21,120 nt of DNA, taken from assembly GCF_938041645.1 (NCBI RefSeq), contig NZ_CALIST010000032.1, positions 1 through 21,120 on the forward strand, given 5' to 3'. Below, in pieces: positions 14,325 to 21,120 of this stretch (positions within the stretch are counted from its first letter, which is position 1; the number at the start of each line of letters is the position of its first letter). The position numbers and the translations under genes were made by a program. Source of the DNA: an uncultured Campylobacter sp. (GTDB lineage: Bacteria; Campylobacterota; Campylobacteria; Campylobacterales; Campylobacteraceae). The notes below the pieces were generated by a model, which was not told the DNA's origin, searched no databases, and was given only the letters and a program-made list of their open reading frames with translations.

Positions 14325-15080
14325 ATGGATTTAAATATCGTTTACGGCGTGATTTTTGCGGTATTCGGCACCTGCGTAGGCTCGTTTTGCAACGTCCTGA
14401 TCTACCGCCTGCCGCGCGGACAGAGCGTAAATTTTCCCGCATCGCACTGCCCGAAATGCTCTCACGCTTTAAAATTTTACCATAACATCCCGCTGCTTTC
14501 GTGGCTCTTTTTGGGCGGCAAATGCGCCTTTTGCAAAACCAAAATTTCGATTCGCTACCCGATCGTCGAGCTTTTAGGCGGCGCGCTTGCGCTTGCGGCG
14601 TATTTCGGCGAGCCCGATCTTGCAAAAGCCGCAATGCTTGGGCTTTGCTTTATCTTGCTTATGGCGCTTTCGGCGATCGATTTTGAGTATAAAGCCGTAC
14701 CGGAGAGCCTTCTTTACGTAGTTACGGCGCTTTCGCTTGCTTATACGCTGATGTATGATTTTAATCTTAGCGGCGTAGGAGCGGCGGCGGGATACGCGGC
14801 GATATTTTTCGTGCTGCGCCTCATCGTCACTTTCGTGCTAAAGCGCGAAGCGATGGGCAGCGCGGATATTTTTATCGCGGGCGTTATGGGGGCGATTTTG
14901 GGCTGGAAGCTGGGCGGTATCTCGATCTACATCGGCGCGATTTTGACGCTACCTGCGTATCTCATCGCGCACAAAAGAGGCTATGAGCTGCCGTTCGTGC
15001 CGTTTTTATCGATGGGGCTGCTTCTTACCTTTATTTTTAGAGATCAAATTTTAAGGCTTCTGGACGTCATTTATGGATAG
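14325..15080 (+). CDS. Prepilin peptidase (type IV leader peptidase, A24 aspartic protease)
   Basis: A 251-residue inner membrane protease that cuts, and in many members N-methylates, type IV pilin-like precursors. It opens with GTCVGSFCNVLIYRLPRG, then has the N-terminal domain's two zinc cysteine pairs at residues 42/45 (CPKC) and 67/70 (CAFC). The two expected catalytic aspartates are present: Asp119 in SAIDFEYKAVPE (usually followed by PD; here PE) and Asp181 in MGSADIFIAGVMGAILG. About seven membrane segments follow. No pilin gene is in the window. In Campylobacter such a peptidase would serve the type II secretion-like DNA uptake apparatus; that link is inferred from the genus. Its end overlaps the next gene by eight bases. 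Confidence 0.92.
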   Translation: MDLNIVYGVIFAVFGTCVGSFCNVLIYRLPRGQSVNFPASHCPKCSHALKFYHNIPLLSWLFLGGKCAFCKTKISIRYPIVELLGGALALAAYFGEPDLAKAAMLGLCFILLMALSAIDFEYKAVPESLLYVVTALSLAYTLMYDFNLSGVGAAAGYAAIFFVLRLIVTFVLKREAMGSADIFIAGVMGAILGWKLGGISIYIGAILTLPAYLIAHKRGYELPFVPFLSMGLLLTFIFRDQILRLLDVIYG

Positions 15081-16104
15081 AGTGCAGCGCTATTTATTTA
15101 GTAATTTTGTCGGCTCGTTCGCGTCGCTTTTCAGCACGCTTTTTATCATAATGTCGATCGTCTTTTTCCTTCAGATCGCGCGCATTACGTCGTTTATCGA
15201 GATAAATTTTTCGGAGCTAGTCAAGCTCTATCTTTTCATGCTGCCGCGCATACTCATATTTACGGTGCCGATCGCGTTTTTCGTAGCGCTTAGTATCTCG
15301 CTTTTTAGGCTCTCTAAAGAGAACGAAACCATCGTCATCTTTACGATCGGCTACGCCACGCGCAAGATCGCGCTGTTTTTTGGCATAAGCGCCGCGCTGT
15401 GTTCCTTGGCACTACTTTTCGTATCGCTTTTTATGATGCCGATAGCCGAAAATTTAAAGGACAATTTCATCGATTACAAAAAAATTAGCGCGACGCTAAA
15501 TATCAAATCCAACGAATTCGGGCAGAAATTCTCCGACTGGCTCGTTTTTATCGACTCGCAGGAAAACAACGGCACAAGCACGCTGTATAAGGATCTCGTG
15601 CTGTATAATCCGGGTAACTCGCAGGATCACGAGCGAATGATCGTAGCGCGTAGCGGCGAGTTTAAAAACGAAAACGCGAGCTTTTCTGCGATGCTACACG
15701 ACGGCAAAATTTACACGATGGGCGGCGAGCAGTGGCACGTAAGCGAGTTTGAAAGCCTAACCCTGCGCACGCAAAGCGACCGCAATATCCGCGGCGGAGG
15801 CGGCGTGATCGGATACTGGAGCGATATGAGCGGCAGCGAGAAGCGCAGGAAGGAATTTAGCATCTACACCCTCGTCTCGCTCTTTCCGCTAGCGAGCTTT
15901 CTGTTTGCGCTAAGCCTCGGTATCGTGACCTATCGCTATGAAAAAGGCTTCGTTTACGCGGGGATCTTCGGCGTGCTTTTTAGCTACTTCGCGATGATTA
16001 TGCTACTCTCCAAATACCCGAGCATCGCGCTTCCGGTGACATTCGGCGTTACGCTTATCGGCTCGCTGCTATACTACAGGATCAAAATTGCCCCGAGATA
16101 CTGA
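15073..16104 (+). CDS. LptF/LptG (YjgP/YjgQ) family permease
   Basis: A 343-residue inner membrane protein of the family that forms the lipopolysaccharide-extracting ABC exporter with LptB. Three N-terminal membrane segments (from FSTLFIIMSIVFFLQ, through LMLPRILIFTVPIAFFVALS, to the segment ending in LFVSLFMMP) are followed by a periplasmic beta-rich domain (about residues 125-250) and three C-terminal segments (ending in VTFGVTLIGSLLYYRIKIA). I cannot tell LptF from LptG with certainty; the C. jejuni gene in this position is in the same family. Start and end both overlap neighbours, eight bases with the peptidase and 17 with the truA reading frame. Confidence 0.9.
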   Translation: MDRVQRYLFSNFVGSFASLFSTLFIIMSIVFFLQIARITSFIEINFSELVKLYLFMLPRILIFTVPIAFFVALSISLFRLSKENETIVIFTIGYATRKIALFFGISAALCSLALLFVSLFMMPIAENLKDNFIDYKKISATLNIKSNEFGQKFSDWLVFIDSQENNGTSTLYKDLVLYNPGNSQDHERMIVARSGEFKNENASFSAMLHDGKIYTMGGEQWHVSEFESLTLRTQSDRNIRGGGGVIGYWSDMSGSEKRRKEFSIYTLVSLFPLASFLFALSLGIVTYRYEKGFVYAGIFGVLFSYFAMIMLLSKYPSIALPVTFGVTLIGSLLYYRIKIAPRY

Positions 16105-16780
16105 AAAAGACTCCGAGCTTTGCGGCGGCGAAATTTTAAACAAAAGCTCGTCCGCTCGAAATTTAGCGGATAAAATTTCGGCTAGCAAGCCTAGCGCGTC
16201 TAAAATTTTGCGTGGCGTAAATTTAAAATGCAAAGCGCAAAACGGCGAGCAGGTTTTGATCTTAAACGATAAAATTTTAAATTTTAAAAATTCCGCTCTT
16301 GCAAGTACGGCAAGCGATACAGCTGCCTATACTGCGCCCGATTGCGGTTTAAAGCAAGAAAGTGTCAGGCGGAATTTGGACGCCGTTTCCGCTAAAAAGA
16401 CTACGCGTGCGGCAAATTTAAATTCCGTCCGCAGAAATTCCGCCGATACCGCCGCTTTGGATATTTGTGTGGCAAACGCTGCGAAAGCTAATGTAGCGAG
16501 CGACGACGCTTTAAAAATCCATATCTCGTCCGCCGCAAAATTTTACACTACCCGTCCCGCGTCCGTCCGCACCGAAAACTCCCGCAAAGCAGATGCCGCC
16601 TACAAAGCGGGCATTTCCGCAAATACCCTTGCAAGCGCGTCCGAACTCAAAAATATTATTGAAAGCGCGCCTGCAAGCGACTTTGTAGCGAATGAACTTG
16701 CGCACATCGGCAAAATAAGCGCCCTGCCAAATACTCCTGCAGATGCGTGCACATATGCCGCGAGCGCAAACTCCGAGCGC
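16088..16780 (+). other. Low-complexity Ala/Asn/Ser/Lys-rich extension of TruA
   Basis: The 231 codons before the TruA core encode hydrophilic, Ala-rich sequence with no domain I recognise. Imperfect repeats are visible: ESVRRNLDAVSA, NSVRRNSADTAA, ASVRTENSRKADAA, and several SA(S/N) and AAN units. By eye it contains 13 RAATTY words, all before 16545, against four in the equally long core. Its third-position base pattern still looks like the neighbouring genes. It may be former intergenic sequence that became part of the reading frame. Confidence 0.7.
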
Positions 16781-17479
16781 GTAAAGCTCAAGCTCGTCTA
16801 TTCCTATGACGGCTCGAAATTTAGCGGCTCGCAGTCTCAGCCTCACGGGCGCGGCGTCGAGGACGTGCTGCGCGCGGCTTTAGGGCGAGTAGGGATCTTT
16901 GCGCCACTCATCAGCAGCTCGCGCACCGATAAAGGAGTGCATGCGCTGCGCCAGGTAAGCTGCGTAGAATGCGCCGTGCACTGGGAGCTGCCGCGCCTAA
17001 AAGAACTCATAAACCGCCACTGCGCGCCCTATATTTTTGTACGTCACATCAACCCGGTGCCGCGCGATTTTCATCCGCGTTACGATGCCGTGGCACGCTG
17101 CTATCGCTACGTTTTAAACCACGGACGTCCCAGCCCCTTTCTTAGCGATTTTTGCGTGTTTTATCCGCGCGTAGATCTTGCCGCGCTCAATGCTGCGCTT
17201 GCAAATTTTATCGGCGAGCACGATTTTAGCGAGTTTATGAAAAGCGGCAGCGATATAAAAAGTCCCGTACGCGAGCTCTACGTCGCGCGTGCCTACTCTT
17301 TTAGAAATTTGACCTTGATAAATTTTAAAGCCAACGGATTTTTGCGAGCGCAGGTGCGGCTGATGGTCGCAAACGCCCTAAAATCCGTGCAGAGCGGGCG
17401 CAAGATCAGCTTCTCGCGAGCGCTTAGCAGAATCCCCTTCCCGCCGAACGGGCTGTATCTTAGCAGCGTGAGTTATTAA
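16088..17479 (+). CDS. truA: tRNA pseudouridine(38-40) synthase TruA with a 231-residue low-complexity N-terminal extension
   Basis: TruA makes pseudouridine at positions 38-40 of tRNA anticodon arms. The catalytic core starts at residue 232 (VKLKLVYSYDGSKFSGSQ) and has the active-site SSSRTDKGVHALRQ with catalytic Asp281, INRHCAPY, YRYVLNHGRPSPF, FMKSGSD and the C-terminal FLRAQVRLMV and PPNGLYL. The core alone is 232 residues, about normal for the enzyme. The frame is open upstream to TTG at 16088, 17 bases inside the preceding permease gene. There is no ATG anywhere in the extension; the last possible GTG or TTG is GTG at 16469, which would still leave 104 extra residues. So a long extension is translated unless a rarer start is used. 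Confidence 0.93.
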   Translation: MPRDTEKDSELCGGEILNKSSSARNLADKISASKPSASKILRGVNLKCKAQNGEQVLILNDKILNFKNSALASTASDTAAYTAPDCGLKQESVRRNLDAVSAKKTTRAANLNSVRRNSADTAALDICVANAAKANVASDDALKIHISSAAKFYTTRPASVRTENSRKADAAYKAGISANTLASASELKNIIESAPASDFVANELAHIGKISALPNTPADACTYAASANSERVKLKLVYSYDGSKFSGSQSQPHGRGVEDVLRAALGRVGIFAPLISSSRTDKGVHALRQVSCVECAVHWELPRLKELINRHCAPYIFVRHINPVPRDFHPRYDAVARCYRYVLNHGRPSPFLSDFCVFYPRVDLAALNAALANFIGEHDFSEFMKSGSDIKSPVRELYVARAYSFRNLTLINFKANGFLRAQVRLMVANALKSVQSGRKISFSRALSRIPFPPNGLYLSSVSY

Positions 17480-17712
17480 GGCTTTAAATTTATAGCGTTA
17501 AATTTTATCCACGGGCGTTTGGATTTCAAGCTTAGAATTTTATTGCGGTAAAATTCCGCATATCAGAGCAGATCGCCGAGCTACTTTGATATTAAATCAC
17601 TTGCGCCGTGATGTGTAAAATCGTAAATTTGCGCGAAATTCGATCTGTTTTTATTAGAATTTTATAGAAATTTAGCAATACTTTCAAACTTTTAACTCAA
17701 AAAGGAGCAAAG
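17480..17712. promoter_or_regulatory. Gap between truA and the TAXI transporter genes, with hairpin and promoter-like sequences
   Basis: The gap holds a hairpin at 17535-17556 (GAATTTTA, six-base loop, TAAAATTC) that overlaps a second, mutually exclusive stem (TGCGG at 17544-17548 with CCGCA at 17556-17560); no T-run follows, so termination is uncertain. Further on, TAGAAT (17655-17660) and TATAGA (17663-17668) are candidate -10 elements. The strong AAGGAG ribosome site at 17702-17707 serves the next gene. Confidence 0.45.
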
Positions 17713-18654
17713 ATGAAAAAATTTTCTGTTGCTTTGGCCGGTTTGGCCTTACTAGCTAGCGTTTCAGGCGCTAAGGAGTTCATCAATATCGGCACCGGCG
17801 GTATGACCGGCACCTATTATCCGGTGGGCGGCGCGATTTGCCGCTTGGTAAATATGGATAAAAATATGAAATGCTCCGTGCAATCGACGGGCGGCTCGAC
17901 GTATAACGTCAATAACGTGCTTAAAAAAGAGCTAAATTTCGGCTTCGTTCAAAGCGATGTCGTCTATGATAAATACAACGGTACGGGCAAATTTCAAGGC
18001 GCGGCGGATAAAAATTTACGCTCCGTAATTTCGATCTATCCGGAGCTTTTGGCTTTCGTAGTTTCTAAAGAGAGTGGCATCAAAGCTTACGGCGACGCCG
18101 CGGGCAAAAAGATCAATATCGGGAACCCAGGTAGCGGCAACGAGCTAACCAGCACTATAGTTTTTGAAAACTACGACTTTGATCTTAAAAAGCTCGCCCA
18201 GCACGGCGTCTTAACCGCGCAAGAATGCCCTATGGCGCTAAAAGATAAGAAGATCGACGGATACTTCTACGTCGTAGGACATCCGACCGCAAATATCACT
18301 GATGCGGCGACTTCGCTTCCTATCGACTTAGTCAGCATCGACGATGAGCATATCAAAAAAATTCTAGAAAAATATCCATATTTTGCCAAAGGCGTGATCC
18401 CTGCGAAAATGTATGACGGCGTAGATCACGATACGCAGACTATCGGCGTAAAGGCCGTACTCGTAACCGACGCTAGCCAAAGCGACGAGGCGGTTAGGGC
18501 GGTAGTTAAAGCTATACTTGATAATTTTGACGAGTATAAAAAGCTACACCCTGCGCTAAATTTGGTAAGCAAAGAATCTCTTTTAGAGGGGCTTAGTGCG
18601 CCACTTCATCCTGCAGCAGAGGCGGTGTATAAAGAAGCTGGGCTGCTGAAATAG
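17713..18654 (+). CDS. TAXI-family TRAP transporter solute-binding protein
   Basis: A 313-residue periplasmic binding protein for a TRAP (tripartite ATP-independent periplasmic) importer. A signal peptide (MKKFSVALAGLALLASVSGA, cleaved before KEF) precedes the family's opening INIGTGGMTGTYYPVGGAIC. Other TAXI landmarks are VQSTGGSTYNVNNVL, FGFVQSDV, INIGNPGSGNELT and the C-terminal PLHPAAEAVYKEAGLL. The length is typical. AAGGAG lies five bases before the ATG. It is followed eight bases later by the fused permease gene, so the two form one transporter. TAXI proteins that have been studied bind organic or amino acids such as glutamate or 2-hydroxyglutarate; the ligand here is not predictable. 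Confidence 0.94.
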   Translation: MKKFSVALAGLALLASVSGAKEFINIGTGGMTGTYYPVGGAICRLVNMDKNMKCSVQSTGGSTYNVNNVLKKELNFGFVQSDVVYDKYNGTGKFQGAADKNLRSVISIYPELLAFVVSKESGIKAYGDAAGKKINIGNPGSGNELTSTIVFENYDFDLKKLAQHGVLTAQECPMALKDKKIDGYFYVVGHPTANITDAATSLPIDLVSIDDEHIKKILEKYPYFAKGVIPAKMYDGVDHDTQTIGVKAVLVTDASQSDEAVRAVVKAILDNFDEYKKLHPALNLVSKESLLEGLSAPLHPAAEAVYKEAGLLK

Positions 18655-18662
18655 GCTAGTTG

Positions 18663-20744
18663 ATGGAGAAATCTACACAAAACGACGAGCAGGTTTTAGA
18701 GGTAAAGAGTAGAGAATTTACCTCTAAAAAGCTCTTCTGGCTCGTGACGCTGGTCTGCTTCTCGTGGTCGGTCTTTCAGCTTTACATCGCGTATTTTACG
18801 CTAAATACGAATATCGCGCGCTCAATCCACTTGGCGTTCGCCATTTTTATAATTTTTTCGCTTTTTCCGTTTCGCCCGCGCTCTAAGGCACATTTTTACA
18901 TCCCGTTTTACGATTATATTTTATTAATCGTCGGAGTCGCCGCGATCTTGTATCCTGCAATAGAATTTAACGGGCTAGCGCAGCGCCCGGGAAATTATCT
19001 AACCAGAGATATCGTAGCGTCGTTTATCGGAATTTTCATACTCTTTGAAGCAGGTCGTCGTATGATGGGACCAGCGCTTGGTATTATCGCTTTTACCTTT
19101 CTTCTGTATTGCTACTTCGGTCCTTATATGCCCGATATCATCTCGCATCGCGGCGCAAGCTTTGAACTGCTTGCAGGGCATATGTTTTTAACTACAGAGG
19201 GCGTATTTGGCGTACCAGTGGGGGTCAGCACCAGCTTCATTTATCTGTTCGTGCTATTCGGCGCGCTTTTGGAGCGAGCCGGAGCGGGGCAGTATTTTAT
19301 AAACGTAGCGTTTGCGATTTTAGGTCGCTTCCGCGGAGGGCCTGCCAAGGCTAGCGTAATCGCTAGCGGACTAACCGGAATGGTAAGCGGTAGTTCGACC
19401 GCAAACGTCGTGACGGTGGGTACCTTTACGATCCCGCTTATGAAAAAAGCGGGGCTTACCGCCACTAAGGCGGGCGCTATCGAGGTCGCTGCGGGCGTAA
19501 ATGGGCAGCTTATGCCGCCTATCATGGGCGCTGCGGCGTTTATAATCGCGGAATTTTTGGGTATGAGCTACACCAACGTAATGATCGCGGCGGTGATCCC
19601 AGCCTTCGTCTGCTACGCGGGGTTATTTTTTATCGTGCATCTTGAAAGCTGCAAGCTAGGACTTCGCGGCAGCCGCGATTACGCCAAGGTTTCAAAGCTA
19701 AAAATTATATTTAGCGGCATTCATTACATAATCCCGATTTTGGTGCTTCTTTTTACTCTATTGATTCTAAAAGAAAGCGCGATCTCTGCAGCATTTAACT
19801 CGATTTGCGTGCTATTTTTAATAATGATCGTACAAGAGCCCGCTAAAAAAACGATATTTGGCGAAAAGGTTGGCAAGTCCGATTTTATCGTCGGCTTTGT
19901 CGATATCTTTTGGGCTATGGTAGGTGCTGCTAAAAACATGGTCACGGTCGCCGTTGCCACCGCGCTAGCGGGCATCATCATCGGCTCGATCTCGCTTACC
20001 GGGCTGGGACAGGTTCTTTCAGAGCTCGTGGAGGCGGTCGCAGGAAATAGCATAGTATTGATACTTCTGATGACTGCGATAATGAGCCTGATTTTGGGCA
20101 TGGGACTTCCTACGACGGCGAATTATATCGTCGTTTCAAGCTTAATCGCGCCAGTGATTTTGATACTAGCGGGCAAAAACGGTTTTTTGATCCCTGCGAT
20201 CGCAGTGCATCTTTTTGTCTTTTATTTTGGAATTTTAGCCGATGATACCCCGCCAGTGGGTATTGCAGCATACGCTGCGGCGGGTATCGCAAAGGCAAAT
20301 CCGGTGACCGTGGGGCTTCAGGGCTTCGTGTATGATCTACGCACCGCGGTGCTCCCGTTTGCGTTTTTCTTCAACAATAAGCTGCTTTTGATCCAAAGCA
20401 TCGGCGATCCGATGGATTCAAAAAGTATCGTTTGGATCAGTGATCCACTGCAAATCGTGCTGATTTTTGCTACGGCGATCGTAGGTATGTTTGCCTTCAG
20501 CTCCTCGCTACAAGGCTGGTTCGTAACCAAGTGCAACATGGTAGAGCGCCTACTATTGCTGCTAGTAACGCCGCTAATGCTGGTGCCTAATATCTGCGCG
20601 AAATTCATAGAGTTTATCCCAAGTGAATACGCAAGCTACGGCATCGGCGTAGCGATCTACGCGCTGATCTTTGCAAAGCAGTGGCTTTTAAGGCCTAAGG
20701 GCTCGGACGATACTCACGCCGAAAATAGCGTGCCTGCGGCGTAA
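18663..20744 (+). CDS. TRAP transporter permease, fused small and large membrane subunits (DctQM type)
   Basis: The membrane component of the TAXI TRAP system, using an ion gradient to import the bound solute. About 690 residues contain many hydrophobic segments. The N-terminal part (about 1-120) corresponds to the small DctQ-like subunit. The remainder is the large DctM-like subunit, with the well-conserved block GRFRGGPAKASVIASGLTGM and VSGSSTANVVTVGTFTIPLMK, then VNGQLMPPIMGAAAFI, ILGMGLPTTANYIVVSSL and DDTPPVGIAAYAAAGIA. A fused permease is the usual form for TAXI systems. I chose the ATG at 18663; a TTG just before it at 18660 is possible. No specific ribosome site is strong, so coupling to the binding protein gene is likely. 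Confidence 0.94.
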   Translation: MEKSTQNDEQVLEVKSREFTSKKLFWLVTLVCFSWSVFQLYIAYFTLNTNIARSIHLAFAIFIIFSLFPFRPRSKAHFYIPFYDYILLIVGVAAILYPAIEFNGLAQRPGNYLTRDIVASFIGIFILFEAGRRMMGPALGIIAFTFLLYCYFGPYMPDIISHRGASFELLAGHMFLTTEGVFGVPVGVSTSFIYLFVLFGALLERAGAGQYFINVAFAILGRFRGGPAKASVIASGLTGMVSGSSTANVVTVGTFTIPLMKKAGLTATKAGAIEVAAGVNGQLMPPIMGAAAFIIAEFLGMSYTNVMIAAVIPAFVCYAGLFFIVHLESCKLGLRGSRDYAKVSKLKIIFSGIHYIIPILVLLFTLLILKESAISAAFNSICVLFLIMIVQEPAKKTIFGEKVGKSDFIVGFVDIFWAMVGAAKNMVTVAVATALAGIIIGSISLTGLGQVLSELVEAVAGNSIVLILLMTAIMSLILGMGLPTTANYIVVSSLIAPVILILAGKNGFLIPAIAVHLFVFYFGILADDTPPVGIAAYAAAGIAKANPVTVGLQGFVYDLRTAVLPFAFFFNNKLLLIQSIGDPMDSKSIVWISDPLQIVLIFATAIVGMFAFSSSLQGWFVTKCNMVERLLLLLVTPLMLVPNICAKFIEFIPSEYASYGIGVAIYALIFAKQWLLRPKGSDDTHAENSVPAA

Positions 20745-21032
20745 ATCCAAATTTGATCTCGCTAAATTTTAAGATAAATTTGCGGGGTCCTATTAAATCT
20801 ATCTTCTTGCTTTACATTCTTGCGCCAGGATTTTAAATCTGAATCGACTCTTTACTCTAAATTTAAAACCTCGACAGATTTTGCCGTGATGATAAATCTA
20901 GTTTAAATTTAAATCCGCCTATATAAACTACTCAAAATTTTAAATTGCGCCGAAGCGATTATGCCCCTTAGTAAGATAAATTTATTCATACGAAGCTACT
21001 GTGTTAAAAAACCATCGCATATTAATCCCATG
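20745..21032. other. Noncoding region after the TRAP permease gene
   Basis: About 290 bases with no convincing gene on either strand. It is AT-rich with repeated AAATTT words (near 20750, 20763, 20775, 20860, 20909, 20936, 20978). Weak inverted repeats such as AGATTT/AAATCT near 20880-20900 exist, but none makes a clear terminator. No tRNA-like fold was found. Confidence 0.5.
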
Positions 21033-21120
21033 CTAGTCTATAATTATCGCAAGCCACAGGATACGCGAAATCAATAGAGCAAAATCCGTTTTTGCCTTGC
21101 CGCTTGAAATGCCTTCGATG
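21033..21120 (-). CDS. Possible C-terminal end of a gene running in from the right edge
   Basis: On the minus strand a frame is open from the window edge to a TAG at 21033-21035, giving 28 residues that include IEGISSGKAKTDFALL and ILWLAIII. Codon choice resembles neighbouring genes, but a second minus frame is also open over most of this stretch, so this is only a suggestion. No product can be named. Confidence 0.2.
   Translation of the reverse strand, partial: IEGISSGKAKTDFALLISRILWLAIIID

Noticed and set aside
16511..16846. Minus-strand open frame of 111 codons opposite the truA extension, considered as the real gene there
   Set aside because: It starts inside the conserved TruA core, is rich in Cys, Arg and Gly as expected for antisense of this composition, has no recognised domain and no ribosome site; the plus frame has more native codon use.
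20745..21120. Search for tRNA, CRISPR repeats or an attachment site
   Set aside because: No cloverleaf-like arms, no spaced direct repeats and no integrase gene were found; repeats are only short AAATTT words.

Overview
The window looks like an epsilonproteobacterial chromosome, most likely a non-thermophilic, moderately GC-rich Campylobacter of the C. gracilis / rectus / showae / curvus kind; the species is my guess. The basis is constant use of AAATTT-type words and recognisable Campylobacter protein families. From memory, the gene order also matches two C. jejuni blocks: rpmH-rnpA-yidD-yidC-jag-mnmE, and glmU-coaBC-uppS-prepilin peptidase-lptF family-truA. No RNA gene, insertion sequence, CRISPR array or phage gene was seen.

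Layout. Everything left of about 10.33 kb is on the minus strand and everything right of 10.48 kb is on the plus strand, apart from a possible gene end at the right edge. Read in transcription order, the left half holds: a DMT-family permease (9457-10326); a MacA-MacB-outer membrane factor efflux operon (4885-9392) with a small exported protein of unknown function at its end (4535-4888); and the tightly overlapping rpmH-rnpA-yidD-yidC-jag-mnmE operon (1-4459), whose mnmE runs off the left edge. The right half holds glmU, coaBC, uppS, an unrecognised zinc-ribbon membrane protein, a prepilin peptidase, an LptF/LptG-type permease and truA, then a two-gene TAXI-type TRAP transporter. The last 375 bases have no convincing gene.

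How the genes work together. The rpmH-mnmE operon combines ribosome and RNase P biogenesis (L34, RNase P protein), membrane protein insertion (YidD, YidC, Jag) and tRNA U34 modification (MnmE). GlmU, UppS and the LptF-family permease serve cell envelope synthesis, and CoaBC makes the coenzyme A precursor. MacAB with its outer membrane factor forms a tripartite exporter, and the TAXI/TRAP pair is a binding-protein-dependent solute importer.

Most unusual. Two tRNA-modification enzymes carry long, low-complexity Ala/Asn/Ser/Lys-rich additions. TruA has 231 residues before its catalytic core, with no ATG anywhere in that stretch. MnmE has at least 67 such residues after its NKxD motif, reaching the window edge. 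Both additions are much denser in RAATTY words than the conserved parts of the same genes. The rnpA gene has no ATG, GTG or TTG ahead of its conserved N-terminus, so it may use a rare start codon inside the end of rpmH. Other points are a 9-bp-arm palindrome over the start of the DMT permease gene and a 12-bp GC-rich hairpin upstream of the zinc-ribbon gene.
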